DNA of 64,000 bases from Prorocentrum cordatum (taxonomy: Eukaryota > Sar > Dinophyceae > Prorocentrales > Prorocentraceae), in the NCBI GenBank assembly GCA_963575745.1, contig CAUYUJ010019624.1, positions 61,001 through 125,000 on the forward strand, in the 5' to 3' direction. Under the pieces are notes generated by a model. It was given only the letters and a program-made list of their open reading frames with translations. It was not told the DNA's origin and made no database searches. The translations under genes were made by a program, and so were the position numbers. This document shows, piece after piece, positions 32,511 through 42,640 of the stretch. How positions within the stretch are numbered: the stretch's first letter is position 1; each line of letters begins with the position of its first letter.

Positions 32511-34756
32511 ACAGAGGGGGACGAGACGAGGGCAAGCGGACAAGACGCGAGAAGAGGTCAAGTGATCCCGCTCCTGTCGGTCGCCGCGCGTCTAGCCCTC
32601 AGCGGATGTTGATATGGATGTAGTACATTGTGACGGAGACGGCGCAGGCCGCAATGAAGAAGTGAGGGGGCGTAGGAGCTCGTCGCTCTCGAAATGCAGC
32701 TTGAGCTCGTCGACCTCGCTCGGCGAGAACAGCTGGCCGAACTCAGACTGCAGCGCGTGCTCGTCGAACTCGTCCAGCTCGTCGTGCGCGGGCGGCTGCT
32801 GCAGCTCGTCGAGGTCCAGCTCGTCGTGCGCCAGCTAGTAACCGATCTGTAGCTGCAGCTCGTTGGTCTCGCTCGGCATGAACAGCTCGTCGAACTCAGA
32901 CTGCGCCGCCTTCAGCTCAGGCTGTGGCATGCGCGGGTCGATGGAACCCAGAACCTCCGTGTAGTCGTCGCAGCAGTCGGCTTTCTGGATGCGCGCGAGA
33001 AGGTTGCCGAAGTAGATGTCAAAAACAGCCAGAGGCGTCGTGGCATTTATTGGTCGGCTCGACGTGCTCGAGCTCTGAGTTGAACTCTACCTCGTCGGGT
33101 TCCAGCTCGTGCGCGATCTGCTGCTGCAGCTCGTAGGTCTCGCTCGGGGTGAGCAGCTCGTCGGTCTCGGACTGTGTCGCCTCCGCATCGGTGGGCGCGG
33201 TCGGAAGCGGCGTGGTGCGGGTCTTGAACGGCATGGGCAGCGCGGTGGTCTCGGACTGCGTCGGCGACGGTAGAATCGGTGACGGCAGTGCCTTGGATGC
33301 CTGATGCAGGCGGCTGGCAGTCGCTAGAGTGCCAGCCACCAGAATGCGGCTCGGGCAGCGAGTTCAGGATCTTCATGAAGCCGTCGCAGCAGTCGTCGCG
33401 CTTGACGTGCGTCAGCAGGGTGTCGAAATAGTTGTCGAAATGGGAAGAGCCATCGCGGTTGTCAGGGTACTGCTCGTGGCCGTGTAAGAACTGGACGTGC
33501 TGCTCGATGGAGTCGATCTGCTGCTGCATCTCTTCCGTGTCCACTTCGATGAGCTTCAGCCTCTGGTCGACTGTGTCCAGGAGCTCTTTATACAGGCTGC
33601 TGACGCGCAGCCCCAGCTGGGTAACTTGCGTCTTCGGCTCAGTTGGATGAGTGCGAGCTTCTGCTACCGATAGGCGAACGTCAGCCGCAGCAGTGTGAAC
33701 AAGTTCTACCACTCGGCGTGCTTCGTCGACTGCTCGGCGAGTGGCATGAACTTCATCTGCAATCTCGCGGATGTCGAGGGTCAGGATGTACGAGTCGTAC
33801 ATGGCGCCGAGTTCGGAACGGATGTCGGTGTTCTCTTTGGCGACCTGACTCTGGAGGGAGTCCATGACGGGCTTGACCGAGGTAGAGAACAGGGTGGGCA
33901 GCTGCTTGGCGTTGGAGGCCGACAAAAGTTCGAAGCCCGCGAGAAGCTTTTCGTCCAGCTTAGCGAGGGTCCTCTTCCCGAATGCGTGGAGGATACTATC
34001 GAGCCACAATGGCAGGAGGACCCAAACATAGACAACCTGGAACGGGTACCCGGCTCTATGGAGTCGACGCGGGGCTCGAAGCTGTTGGCCGCAGGCATGT
34101 TCTCGCCGATGGTGTCAGCGGCGGCAACGGGAGCCCACGCAGGGAAGTCCGTGTCGTAGGTGTCCGCCCAGGCGACGCGCTTGCCGGGCGGCGGAGATGG
34201 AGGGCTCCTCGACGTTGCCGACCAGCGTTTGTGGCGAGCGAGGTTGCCAGCCGTATTCCAGTACTTGAAGTCTAGCTCCTCCTGTGGGGCGAGGTGTCCC
34301 CACGCAGACGCCACCGCGCAGAGCTCGGAGCCGTTGCGCCTGTGGGGCCAGTCTTGAACTCAAACTTGCGCGCGTTGTCCGTCGCGCAAGCCAGAACCTT
34401 CGCCTCGCGCGAGACGGCTGTTGGAACAGAGATCCAAACCAGCTCAGGACCAGCACGTGGACGCAAAAATCCCTTTTCAACAGCTCGTCGCCGGCGGGCG
34501 TCAAATGCAGTGAGGGAGCGGCGTCCGCGGGGTCGAAGATGGTTCGGGGTACAAGTCGAAGTCGTACGAGTTGTAGAAGCTGACAAGGGAGCCGCCGCGC
34601 TTGCAGCTGGGGGCGTCCACGGAGCACCTCCAATGGCCGTGAGCATCACCGCGCTTGCAGTGTAGAGGGTCGTCGACCAGAACAGGAGCTTCATGAACAT
34701 TTCATGGCCTCCGCGCCTGCAGAGTCGCCGCTCGGGTCCCGGGGCTGCGCGCGCGC
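32511..34756 (-). pseudogene. Decayed retrocopy of a secreted, coiled-coil protein mRNA
   Basis: Read on the minus strand, directly behind tandem spliced-leader relics. An ATG at about 34700 opens MFMKLLFWSTTLYTASAV, a good signal peptide. Coding character then jumps between frames: SFYNSYDFDLYPEP (about 34590), TIFDPADAAPSLHLTPAG (about 34530), ELVWISVPTAVSREAKV (about 34440), NGSELCAVASAWGHLAPQ (about 34330). A long helical part follows (about 34009-33350; YKELLDTVDQRLKLIEV, EMQQQIDSIEQHVQF). The C-terminal part holds two related modules (NYFDTLLTHVKRDDCCDGF; IYFGNLLARIQKADCCDDY) and acidic repeats (QSE-DEL--PSET-EL), with a stop near 32835. At least four frame changes mark it as dead. No introns or poly(A) are seen. 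The family is not recognised. Confidence 0.7.
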
Positions 34757-34800
34757 GGTAATGGCATGAGCCAAAATGGCTTGAGCCAGAATCGCTACGG
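34757..34800 (-). other. Tandem spliced-leader relics
   Basis: Minus strand, 5' to 3': CCGTAGCGATTCTGGCTCAA+G (34800-34780; two differences from the dinoflagellate leader), then CCATTTTGGCTCATG (34779-34765; one difference from the leader minus its first six bases), then CCATTACC (possibly a third, cut relic). A full leader followed by copies lacking CCGTAG is what repeated trans-splicing and reinsertion of cDNA is known to leave, because the AG of CCGTAG serves as the new acceptor. Confidence 0.85.
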
Positions 34801-34890
34801 GAGGAGGAGGAGGAGGAGGAGGAGGAGGAGGAGGAGGAGGAGGAAGGAAAGAAGGAAGGAAGGAAGGAAGGAAGGAAGGAAGGAGGAGGA
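34801..34890. repeat. GGA/AAGG microsatellite, right flank of the retrocopy
   Basis: GGA triplets abut the leader relic with no gap, then AAGG tetramers, then the inverted leader element (34862-34960). Confidence 0.9.
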
Positions 34891-34979
34891 AAACGCGGGG
34901 CACCGTCTCTTCAAAACGAGAACCCAACACCACAGGATGGTTGGGAATTGGCGCTTTCTGAAAGGAATGGAACGATTTT

Positions 34980-35220
34980 TGCCTCTTGGGGCTCTCCTGG
35001 GGGTCCTCCTGGGCCGTCTCGCGAGCCTCCTGGCCTGCCTTGGAGGTCTCTGGGGCCGTCCTGGGGCTCGCTTGGGGTCCTCTTGGGGCGCCCGGGCGCC
35101 CTCTTCAGCGCCTCGCAGCCGTCTTGGGGCCGTCTTGGGGCATCTTGGGGCCCCCCGGAGCCGCCCGGGTGACCCGCAGGGCGCCCCCAGAGGGCCTGGG
35201 CAGCCTGCCAAGACCGAAGA
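34980..35220. repeat. Short 10/11-base repeat field
   Basis: A copy of the block at 28455-28640 and 29160-29390. It leads into a PPR motif. Confidence 0.85.
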
Positions 35221-35259
35221 CCTTCTCGCACGCAGAGGTCCCTGCATTGTAGAAGAGAT

Positions 35260-35364
35260 GACGTCGGGCTTCAGCTTCGCTTCCCGCATCTCGCTCAGCA
35301 GCGCCAGGGCCCGCTGCCACTGCTCGACCTTCTCGCAGGCGCTGATCCCAGCATTGTAGCTGAC
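35260..35364 (-). pseudogene. Single PPR motif
   Basis: YNAGISACEKVEQWQRAL... ending LKPDVIS, with V for G in EKG. A broken second motif follows (STMQG). Confidence 0.65.
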
Positions 35365-35378
35365 TGCGTGATGACAGC

Positions 35379-35408
35379 GACTAGTGCGTACCTGTGGTGT
35401 GATCACAG
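35379..35408. repeat. HP1 site 16 (different stem)
   Basis: GACTAGTGCGTACC, then CTGTG, seven-base loop, CACAG. None of the usual stem bases remain, yet it pairs. A unique sequence follows. Confidence 0.65.
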
Positions 35409-35671
35409 CCATCGACGTCGAGGGGGGCAGTGCTTGTAGGGCGTGCCTGCGACACAGGAGGAAGCAGATCTTCTGGTCGCATTACTCATCGAGTGTGGAC
35501 GAACGACGATGACGTCGGCCGCATCTAACATTTTGTGGGATTGTCTGTCTGGTTGCATGTATGACCGAATGCGGACGATTGACTCAGGGACTACCCCGGG
35601 GCTTCAGGCAGAAGTCAGGCACGCTTCTGGGAGGCTCCAACAGGGCTACAAGTGCACCCTAAGAGGTCCCA

Positions 35672-36370
35672 AAACGAAGTGGCGTCACTCCACTTGCTTT
35701 TGGGCTCGCTCGGAATGCACTTCAAGCCGTCTTGGAAGCCTCGTTGTGGGCTCGTGAGGCCCGCTCCTGCTTCCCTTCGGGCTTCAGGCGGGACTGAGGC
35801 GACGCCTGGCAGAGCTCCGACGGGCCCAAAGTGGGGCCAGAGAGAATCCACAAGCAAGTAGCGTCACTCCACTTGCTTGTGGGCTCTCTTGGAATCCACT
35901 TGAAGCCGCTCTGAAAGCCCTTCTGGGGCCTCTTGGGGCCTGCTTGAGCCTACCCTGGGGCTTCAGGTGGGTCTTAGGCGGCGCCTGGGGGCGATCCGAG
36001 AGGGCCGGAGAATCCAAAAGCAAGATGAGTGACGCCACTTGCTTGTGGGCCATCTTGGAAGGCTTTTGCAGCTCCCTGGGGGTCTCCCCTTGAAGCCTCT
36101 CGGGGCCCTCTCGGGGCTACCCTGGGGCTCTGGGCAGAAATCAGGCGAGCTCCTGGGATGCCTCATCAGGGCCCAAAGTGCACCCCAAGAGGGCCCAAAA
36201 GAAAGTGGCGTCACTTCACTTGCTTTTGGGCCCGCTCCTGCCTACCCTGCGGCTTCAGGCGGGACTGAGGCGGCCTCCAGGAGTGCTCGGAGAGCGCCCC
36301 AAGTGCCCCAAGTGGGCCCAGAGAGACTCCACAAGCAAGTGGCGTCACTCCACTTGCTTGTGGCCTCTCT
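35672..36370. repeat. HP2 hairpin family, five copies
   Basis: The best copy is 36329-36363: CCACAAGCAAGTGG, loop CGTCACT, CCACTTGCTTGTGG, a perfect 14-bp stem. Others begin near 35675, 35849, 36012 and 36195. Two copies change both arms together (CCAAAA...TTTTGG instead of CCACAA...TTGTGG). The copy near 36012 has the loop in the reverse sense. Copies are spaced about 130-185 bases and joined by short 10/11 fields and CTTCAGGCGGG phrases. Confidence 0.85.
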
Positions 36371-36440
36371 TGGAATCCACTTGAAACTGCTCTGAAACCT
36401 TTCTAGGGCCTCTTTGAGCCTGCTGGGGCCTACCCTGGGG

Positions 36441-37490
36441 CTTCAGGCGGGTCCTCTGGGACCCTTTGGGCCTCTCTGGGACTTCCCCTGGGGCCCTTCG
36501 GGATAGCCTTGGGGCTGTCTTGGAACCGTCTTGGGGCTTCCTTGGGCCGTGTTGGGGCGCTCTTGGGAGCCTCTGGGGCGGCCCTGGCACAACCTGGGGG
36601 GCCCCTGAAGCCGTCTTGGGCGGCTGAAGCCGGAAAAGGCGAGAGCACGAGGAACACAAGGAACGCAGAAAATCAACGGAGTCGGCCTCCCGAAGCGCTC
36701 CCTGGGAGTCTCTTGGGGCGGTCCTGGGGCGTCAAGGGCGCCTCTTGGGCTGTCTGGGGGCCATGTTCGGCAATCTTGCGCCGTCTCCTGCGCCATCGGG
36801 GCCTCTCCGAAGGCTAACGAAGCGGCTCTGAGGGCCCGCCCGGGCCCACCGTGGGGCTTCAGGCGGGTCCTCTGGGACCCTTTGGGCCTCTCTGGGACTT
36901 CCCCTGGGGCCCTTCGGGATAGCCTTGGGGCTGTCTTGGAACCGTCTTGGGGCTTCCTTGGGCCGTGTTGGGGCGCTCTTGGGAGCCTCTGGGGCGGCCC
37001 TGGCACAACCTGGGGGGCCCCTGAAGCCGTCTTGGGCGGCTGAAGCCGGAAAAGGCGAGAGCACGAGGAACACAAGGAACGCAGAAAATCAACGGAGTCG
37101 GCCTCCGGAAGCGCTCCCTGGGAGTCTCTTGGGGCGGTCCTGGGGCGTCAAGGGCGCCTCTTGGGCTGTCTGGGGGCCATGTTCGGCAATCTTGCGCCGT
37201 CTCCTGCGCCATCGGGGCCTCTCCGAAGGCTAACGAAGCAGCTCTGAGGGCCCGCCCGGGCCCACCGTGGGGCTTCAAGCGGGTCCTCTGGGACCCTTTG
37301 GGCCTCTCTGGGACTTCTCTTGGGGCCCTTCGGGACCGTCGTGGGGCCGTCTTGGAACCGTCTTGGGGCTTCCTTGGGCCGTGTTGGGGCGCTCTTGGGA
37401 GCCTCTGGGGCGGCCCTGGCACAACCTGGGGGGCCCCTGAGGCTGTCTTGGGCGGCTGAAGCCCGAAAAAGGTAGAACACGAAAAACATA
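36441..37490. repeat. 416-bp tandem repeat
   Basis: CTTCAGGCGGGTCCTCTGGG starts at 36441 and 36857 and, as CTTCAAGCGGG, at 37273: exact 416-base steps. Units 1 and 2 are almost identical; unit 3 diverges after about 200 bases. A fourth, weaker relative covers 37670-38060. Confidence 0.95.
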
Positions 37491-38130
37491 TAAAAACATG
37501 TAAAACAAGTAATGAAATGGGCCTTTGGGAGCTCTGGGGTCCCTATTGGCCCGTCTTCGGGCTCTCTTGGGCTGTCCTGGTGCCCTCTGTGGCCGTCTTG
37601 GGGCCCTCGTGGGGCCCTGCGAGGCCGGCTCGGTATCTTCTGGGGCCGCCTTGGGCTGGCTTGGGGGCCTCTGGACCCTTTGGGCTTCTCTGGGACTTCT
37701 TGTGGGGCACTCCGAGACCGTTTTGGGGCCGTCTGGGACCCGTCTTGGGGCTTGCTTGCACCGTGTCGGGGCCCTCTTGGGAGTCTCTGGGGCCGCTCTG
37801 GCACGATCTGGGAGGCCCATGAGGCCGTTCAGGGCGGCTGAAGGCGAAAAAGATGAGAGCACAAAAAACGTTCAAGAAACCAGAGAAAATCAATTATTTC
37901 GGCCTCCGGAAGCGCTCCCTGGGAGTCTCTTGGGGCGGTCCTGGAGCGTCATGGGCGCCTCTTGGGTTGCCTGAGGGCTATGTTCGGCAGTCTTGCGCCG
38001 TCCCCTGCGCCATCGGGGCCCCTCTGAAAACTACCGAGGCGGCTCCGAGGGCCCGCCCGGAGCGGCCCGGGCCTCTGGGGGCGCCCCCGGATCGGCCCGG
38101 GGGGGACCGGTTCAATGCCACCGCTCGCTC
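37490..38130. repeat. 10/11-base repeat field
   Basis: It includes an AT-richer link (ACATATAAAAACATGTAAAA, 37488) and ends in a PPR motif. Confidence 0.8.
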
Positions 38131-38163
38131 TTTTCGCGCGCTCTGTCTGCGGTATTTTAGGAT

Positions 38164-38272
38164 AGATGACGTCGGGCTCCAGCTTCGCCTCCCGCATCTC
38201 GCTCAACAGCGCCAGCGCTCGCTGCCACTGTTCGCACTTCTCGCACGCGCTGATCCCAGCGCTGTAGCTGAC
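38164..38272 (-). pseudogene. Single PPR motif
   Basis: YSAGISACEKCEQWQRAL... ending LEPDVIY. The HP1 that should follow on the plus strand is reduced to GACTAGGGCTAACC with no stem. Confidence 0.65.
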
Positions 38273-38389
38273 TAGGGCTAACCATCAACCAGCGAGAGCT
38301 TGTTGCTGTTTGTTTATGTCGCTGATTGTTTCTACTGCTGCTTACGAACAAATTGCCTGCTTGGAATGGCTTGTTGCTTGCCGGTTGCT

Positions 38390-38525
38390 GCCTGCTTGCT
38401 TGCGTGCTTGCCTGCTTGCTTGCTGCTTGCTGCTTGCTGCTGCTGCTGTTGCTGCTGCTGCTTGCTGCTGCTTGCTGCTGCTTGCTGCTGCTGCTTGCTG
38501 CTGTTTGCTGCTGCCTGCTGCCGGA
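38390..38525. repeat. TGC/TTGC microsatellite
   Basis: TGCTTGC and TGCTGCTGC tracts. The minus-strand poly-Gln/Ser and plus-strand poly-Leu/Cys frames are by-products. Confidence 0.9.
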
Positions 38526-38589
38526 CACTGTACTGGGCTTCTGCAGGGCTGAATCGGGGTCGCCCTGTGCCTTCTTTTCGGAGCTTTCT

Positions 38590-38883
38590 GGGCTGCATAC
38601 CTTGGAGCCCAGCTGGGCCCTTCGGGGGAGTATAATGGCCGCCCTGTGCCTTCTTTTCGGGGTGTTCTGGGCTGCGTACTTACCTTGGAACCCAGCTGGG
38701 TCCTCGGGGGTATACTGGGGCCGCCCTGTGCCCTCTTTTTGGGGGCTTTCTGGGCTGCGTACCTACCTTGGAGCCCAGCTGGGCCTTCGGGGGGTATAAT
38801 CGGGGCCGCCCTGTGCGTTCTTGTTGGGGTTTTCTGGGCTGCGTACCTGGGGGCCCAGCTGGGCCCTTGGGGGGTACATGGGT
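38590..38883. repeat. CCCAGCTGGG minisatellite, left of the retrotransposon
   Basis: Units of about 75-80 bases: TTTCTGGGCTGCGTACCTAC, TTGGAGCCCAGCTGGGCC, GGGGGGTATAAT, GGGCCGCCCTGTGC. One unit holds the 16-base palindrome GGGCCCAGCTGGGCCC (38847-38862); another has GGAACCCAGCTGGGTCC, changed on both arms. The next unit in the series lies at 45118-45180, on the far side of the retrotransposon. Confidence 0.85.
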
Positions 38884-38884
38884 A

Positions 38885-38920
<36 letters not shown>

Positions 38921-38957
38921 CTGATGATGATGATGATGATGATGATGCTGATGATGA
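38884..38957. repeat. GAT microsatellite, left flank
   Basis: (GAT)n with two GCT interruptions. It is joined without a gap to the 3' end of the retrotransposon, so it may be its tail, the split target, or both. Confidence 0.9.
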
Positions 38958-40085
38958 CTTGCGTAAAGAATCCGATTCCGAGCAGTTGCCGCGCTTTCGG
39001 CACCGCCTTATGGCATCGAGCTTGCGAACGGAGCCGAGCTTCGAAGGCCTGCTCAGGGGGCCGTGGCAGGTGGTTTCTGACGTGGCCGTGGGTACTAAGG
39101 AAGGCATCGCACAAGCAGGCGCACAGCTGACGACGATTGGCACGCAAAGGGTGGAGGAGGAAAGACAACCGCTGCTTCTCAGGAGTCTCCTCAGGGAACC
39201 CTCGGCCCATCCAGCGGAGACACAGGCTTTTCAATTTCGGACAGGAACGGCAGTGGATCATATTGTCGAGGTTCAAGGGTGCACCTGATGAGGAAAGCAA
39301 AACAGGACAACCAAAGCGACGTGATGGTCTGGGCGAGTCTGGGAACCTGGCAACAGTACATGCGCCACGAACGCATGTGCGGAGGACTCCATGGCCACTG
39401 TCTGGGCTAGCAAGCTTCCAGACCGAACGAATATATTTAATGTGCTGGTCCATCATGCTTCGGTTCATATCCTGGATCCATTTCTGCAGTCGGTTGTGCG
39501 TGCCATCGCGCGGGGAGATGCCCATGGGAAACCGTCTATGAAGAACAATATACAATTGCTGTTGCAGACGCGGCGATGATAACGGAATCGGCGGGGCGAT
39601 AGCCAGGGTATCGGTGATAATATCAAGGAGCGGGCATACGAAGGATGACCTGAGCCAGCTACGGTAATGTCCGACACAACAACTGGCAAACACGCGATCA
39701 TCGGAGTGAAGAACTTCATCGATCCCTTGACGAACCTGTTCGAGGGCCGAGCACGAAACGGAGAACCTACCACGAGGGGCAGCCGAGAGACAGCTAAGTT
39801 CTTCCGATTCACAGTTAAGTCCCAAGGATTTAAGACGAGTAACCATGTGGTATGATAATGAGTGTCTAAGAGCAGCCATGAGGACTTGAAGAATTCCATC
39901 GTGCTGATTAAGGACATGACCAGGGACGTGATACAGCTGAAAAGCAAACTGAACAACTGAAACGCGCATGACCTGGAACGTGGACGGCGTCAGGACAAGG
40001 CCCAGCCCCGTCTGTCTGGGAGTACGAGCCCGAGCACCGAATTTACTTAGAGGCTCGCGCCAGTCAATATCACCAGCATCAGGAC
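38958..40085 (-). pseudogene. LINE C-terminal region
   Basis: One long open minus-strand stretch. GPDAGDIDWREPLSKFGARA continues the sequence expected after the YLG box, then FQVMRVSVVQFAFQLYHVPG, LSYHMVTRLKSLGL, a run of basic and Cys residues (GAPLNLDNMIHC-SC-KLKSLC) and LRANRRQLCACLCDAFL. Such a tail normally carries the thumb-like and nucleic-acid-binding part of the LINE protein. The Cys/His spacing (MIHCRSCPKLKSLC) could be a remnant zinc finger. It ends at the GAT tract with no clear stop before it. Confidence 0.7.
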
Positions 40086-40089
40086 CTAT

Positions 40090-40125
40090 ATGTATACATA
40101 TGCATACATATATATATATATATAT
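40090..40125. repeat. TA microsatellite (left of insert)
   Basis: Short TA runs with ATACATATGCATACATA. The LINE frame passes through them as IYIYIYVCICIHI. Confidence 0.9.
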
Positions 40126-40903
40126 ACAAGTGGCACGTGTGTGCCCAGGCTCATACAACAAGCTGAAGGGGCGTTTGAAGCAGGAGTGACATGCAACAGC
40201 GAAGTCGCACTCGAGCGCAAGTGGGGTTGCCACACCTTGCGATGTGTGTACCAGGGCCCCCCAGGAAGCCTCAGGAGGCCCGACTTGGATACCAGAAGAG
40301 GCTCCAGGAGGCCCCAGGATTGTGAGTGTTGTGTGTGTGTGTGTGATGTGTGCTTTGTGTGGTGCGTGCTTTTTGTGTGTTGTCGGTGTTGTGTGTGTGT
40401 GTGTATGTTATGTTTGTCTAGCGTGTGATGTGTTGGGCGTGATTTGTGTCTCTGTGTGTGCATGTAGTTCTGAAGCCCCAGGAGGCCCCAGGAGGCCCCA
40501 GGCGGCCTCAGCAGGCCCAGGAGAACTCCAGGAGGCTCCGAGGCGGGGTCTGGGGTACCAGAAGGTCCAGAAAGCCCCAGGAGGCCCCAGGAGGTTCCAG
40601 GAGGCCCCCAGGAGGCTCCGAGGAGGGGTCTGGGGCTCGATTTTGGGAGGATTTTTCATGCGAAACCGCCATTCTCTGAGAATCGGGGTCAAAATTATTG
40701 AAATTACCATGTGTTTTTGAAGGTTTTATGTTAAAATGTTGAAATTCCCATGTGTTTTTGGACCCTGACGTCACGATCTGCGTGAGGGGTGCCACCGATT
40801 TTCAGAATTTCGAGGATGTCCCGAGCGAAACGGCCAGAAAAATCGCGGACGACGTGCGCACTAATCGCCTCTGAGCTCTACTCCCTCGGAGAGGTGCGTG
40901 TGA

Positions 40904-40905
<2 letters not shown>
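40126..40905. mobile_element. Insertion of about 780 bases in the LINE, bounded by TA tracts
   Basis: The LINE protein reads QYLGVH up to the TA run at 40906-40945 and resumes at GPDAGDIDW after the TA run at 40090-40125, so the segment between is foreign. Inside are a GAGGCCCCAG field (40260-40310 and 40470-40640), a GT-rich run (40325-40460) and AT-rich sequence with CCATGTGTTTTTG twice (40709 and 40749). No coding part is recognised, so it is non-autonomous or not a transposon. Confidence 0.65.

Positions 40906-40945
<40 letters not shown>
40906..40945. repeat. TA microsatellite (right of insert)
   Basis: A pure TA run joined to GTACACCAAGATATTGGGC, which is LINE coding sequence on the minus strand. 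Confidence 0.95.
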
Positions 40946-40951
<6 letters not shown>

Positions 40952-41890
40952 CAAGATATTGGGCATGTCAAACGAACCCAACACCGGCAAGGCCATTGGT
41001 ACACTCACTCACACTGTTGCGAAGGCGGCCAATTTGCAGGGGGCAGCTAACGACAACTTGACACTCCATGAAATTCAGGAACAGCCCACATGCAGGTCCA
41101 AGGATAATGGGCACTGACCACGCTCGCGGTGCAGAGAGACGTCTGTTGTGCATGGCAAACAGGGAATCATCCGCATGCGCCGAAGACCGTTGCGCGCGCG
41201 CCAAAGTCTAGCCCGCGTCCAACGCAGAACAAGGTCGTGGCTGAGACGGAAGAGGCACGTGCTTCTAGGGCCCCTTGCCGAACGCCCCGACGAATTGGGT
41301 AACTTCCAGACTTCTTGCCTCCAAAAGTAATGATGCCCCAGTCCTCACGATATAACATAATATAGAAAGGCCAACGCAAATCCAGGAAGTCTCATAGCCT
41401 TCAAGACCTCAGCCATGAATCCTATTGAGATAAATTGGAAGGCCGCAGAGAAACCAATCCGAAGCATGCCGGCGCGATCGCGTCCCAGGAGGTGTCGCTG
41501 GACTCCCCATTTCTCGGCATATGCGACAGTCCCAAGCATCCACCGCCCCAATATACGTGCCTGTGACTCATCAAAAGCAATCATTGGTAAACGAGAGGGA
41601 GAGGAATGCAGACAAGCACAGGAGACCAGCCCAACGTCAGTGTTGCCCATGGGTAATGGCCGAGTTTTAGAACAATCACGAATAAGCATCGTGCCTTCAT
41701 CATCTTGTTTCGCACCTTTGGGCAGGAAAATCAGAACACCGACGGGTACCAGCAGGGGGGTCTGAGATCACGCCATCGCATGTGCTAGAATAGACCGCGA
41801 AAAGGATCTTGGGAGCTGGCCCGATCGTCCAGCAATAGTAGGGTGGGCCATCTCCCCCAGGCATGGAGTGATTTCTAGCTTGGATCACGA
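40946..41890 (-). pseudogene. LINE reverse transcriptase
   Basis: Reverse-transcriptase blocks in order on the minus strand, with frame changes between them: GVLIFLPKGA (about 41730), TRPLPMGNTDVGL (about 41650), FDESQARILGRWM, then FYIMLYREDW and SYPIRRGVRQG (about 41300; the block that is usually RG-RQGCPLSPLLF), then AHADDSLFAM (about 41170; the catalytic A-ADD box), then GLFLNFMECQVVV and QYLGV. The enzyme copies RNA into DNA at a nick made by the endonuclease. The box after RRGVRQG has lost CPLSP (ALEARASS instead), and ADD is in another frame, so it is inactive. Confidence 0.85.
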
Positions 41891-42389
41891 GTTGTAACTC
41901 ATCAAAATCAAGCCTCCAAAACTCGTCCGAGATATCAGTGGCCTTCTGGGTGAAGCTCAGGATCTCTTCCCACAGGGTTGCGTCGGCCTCGAGGTCCTCG
42001 AGGACTTTGCCCCGGCGATCGCAGAGCGCTCCAGCCGAGCCCGCCGTGGAGGCGCAGGGGTTCCCGCCGGGGTCAATGGCGCCAGAGAGCCACGTGCGTC
42101 TGCTAAACCTTTTCCAAATATCTTGCCATCTCTGGAATCCCTTCCCAGGGCGGCCCGTTTCACGGAGTCTTCCGCGAACGAGTTCTCTATGTCATCGAAG
42201 CTTCACTGTGGGGCATCTGGGCCCGCAGAGATTGGATATGCTCAAAGAGAGGGTCAGGGTGAACAAGCTCTAGAATAAAGAAACCTCTTAGATGCACGTT
42301 GCACGCGATGGCACGCGTGATCGTGTGTTCACGTGGGGATCGCCAGCCGCGAATCGCATGCAGTGACCAGTTTACTTCCACTGTTGTTT

Positions 42390-42433
<44 letters not shown>

Positions 42434-42640
42434 ATATTAACATGCAATGGCTTTCTTGGCGCGCTTGCACGTGGAATGCATGGCCCCCCTTCGCGTGAGC
42501 AAGTGCCTCAAGGACATGGTGTGTTTCGATGTTGTCAGCCCGTGGGTGGGCGGCATTCTCTATGAGTGCCGGCGCCTGTCATTGAGAGGGGGGCGACGCA
42601 AATTTAGCAATCGTGTCCGTCAGGGCCTGAGCCAACATCT
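41891..42640 (-). pseudogene. LINE region between endonuclease and reverse transcriptase
   Basis: Frames are broken. Readable pieces on the minus strand include ALGRDSRDGKIFGKGLAD (about 42150) and ELVHPDPLFEHIQSLRAQ (about 42260). A GA dinucleotide run (42393-42428) interrupts it, with a short unique stretch after. Confidence 0.6.
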
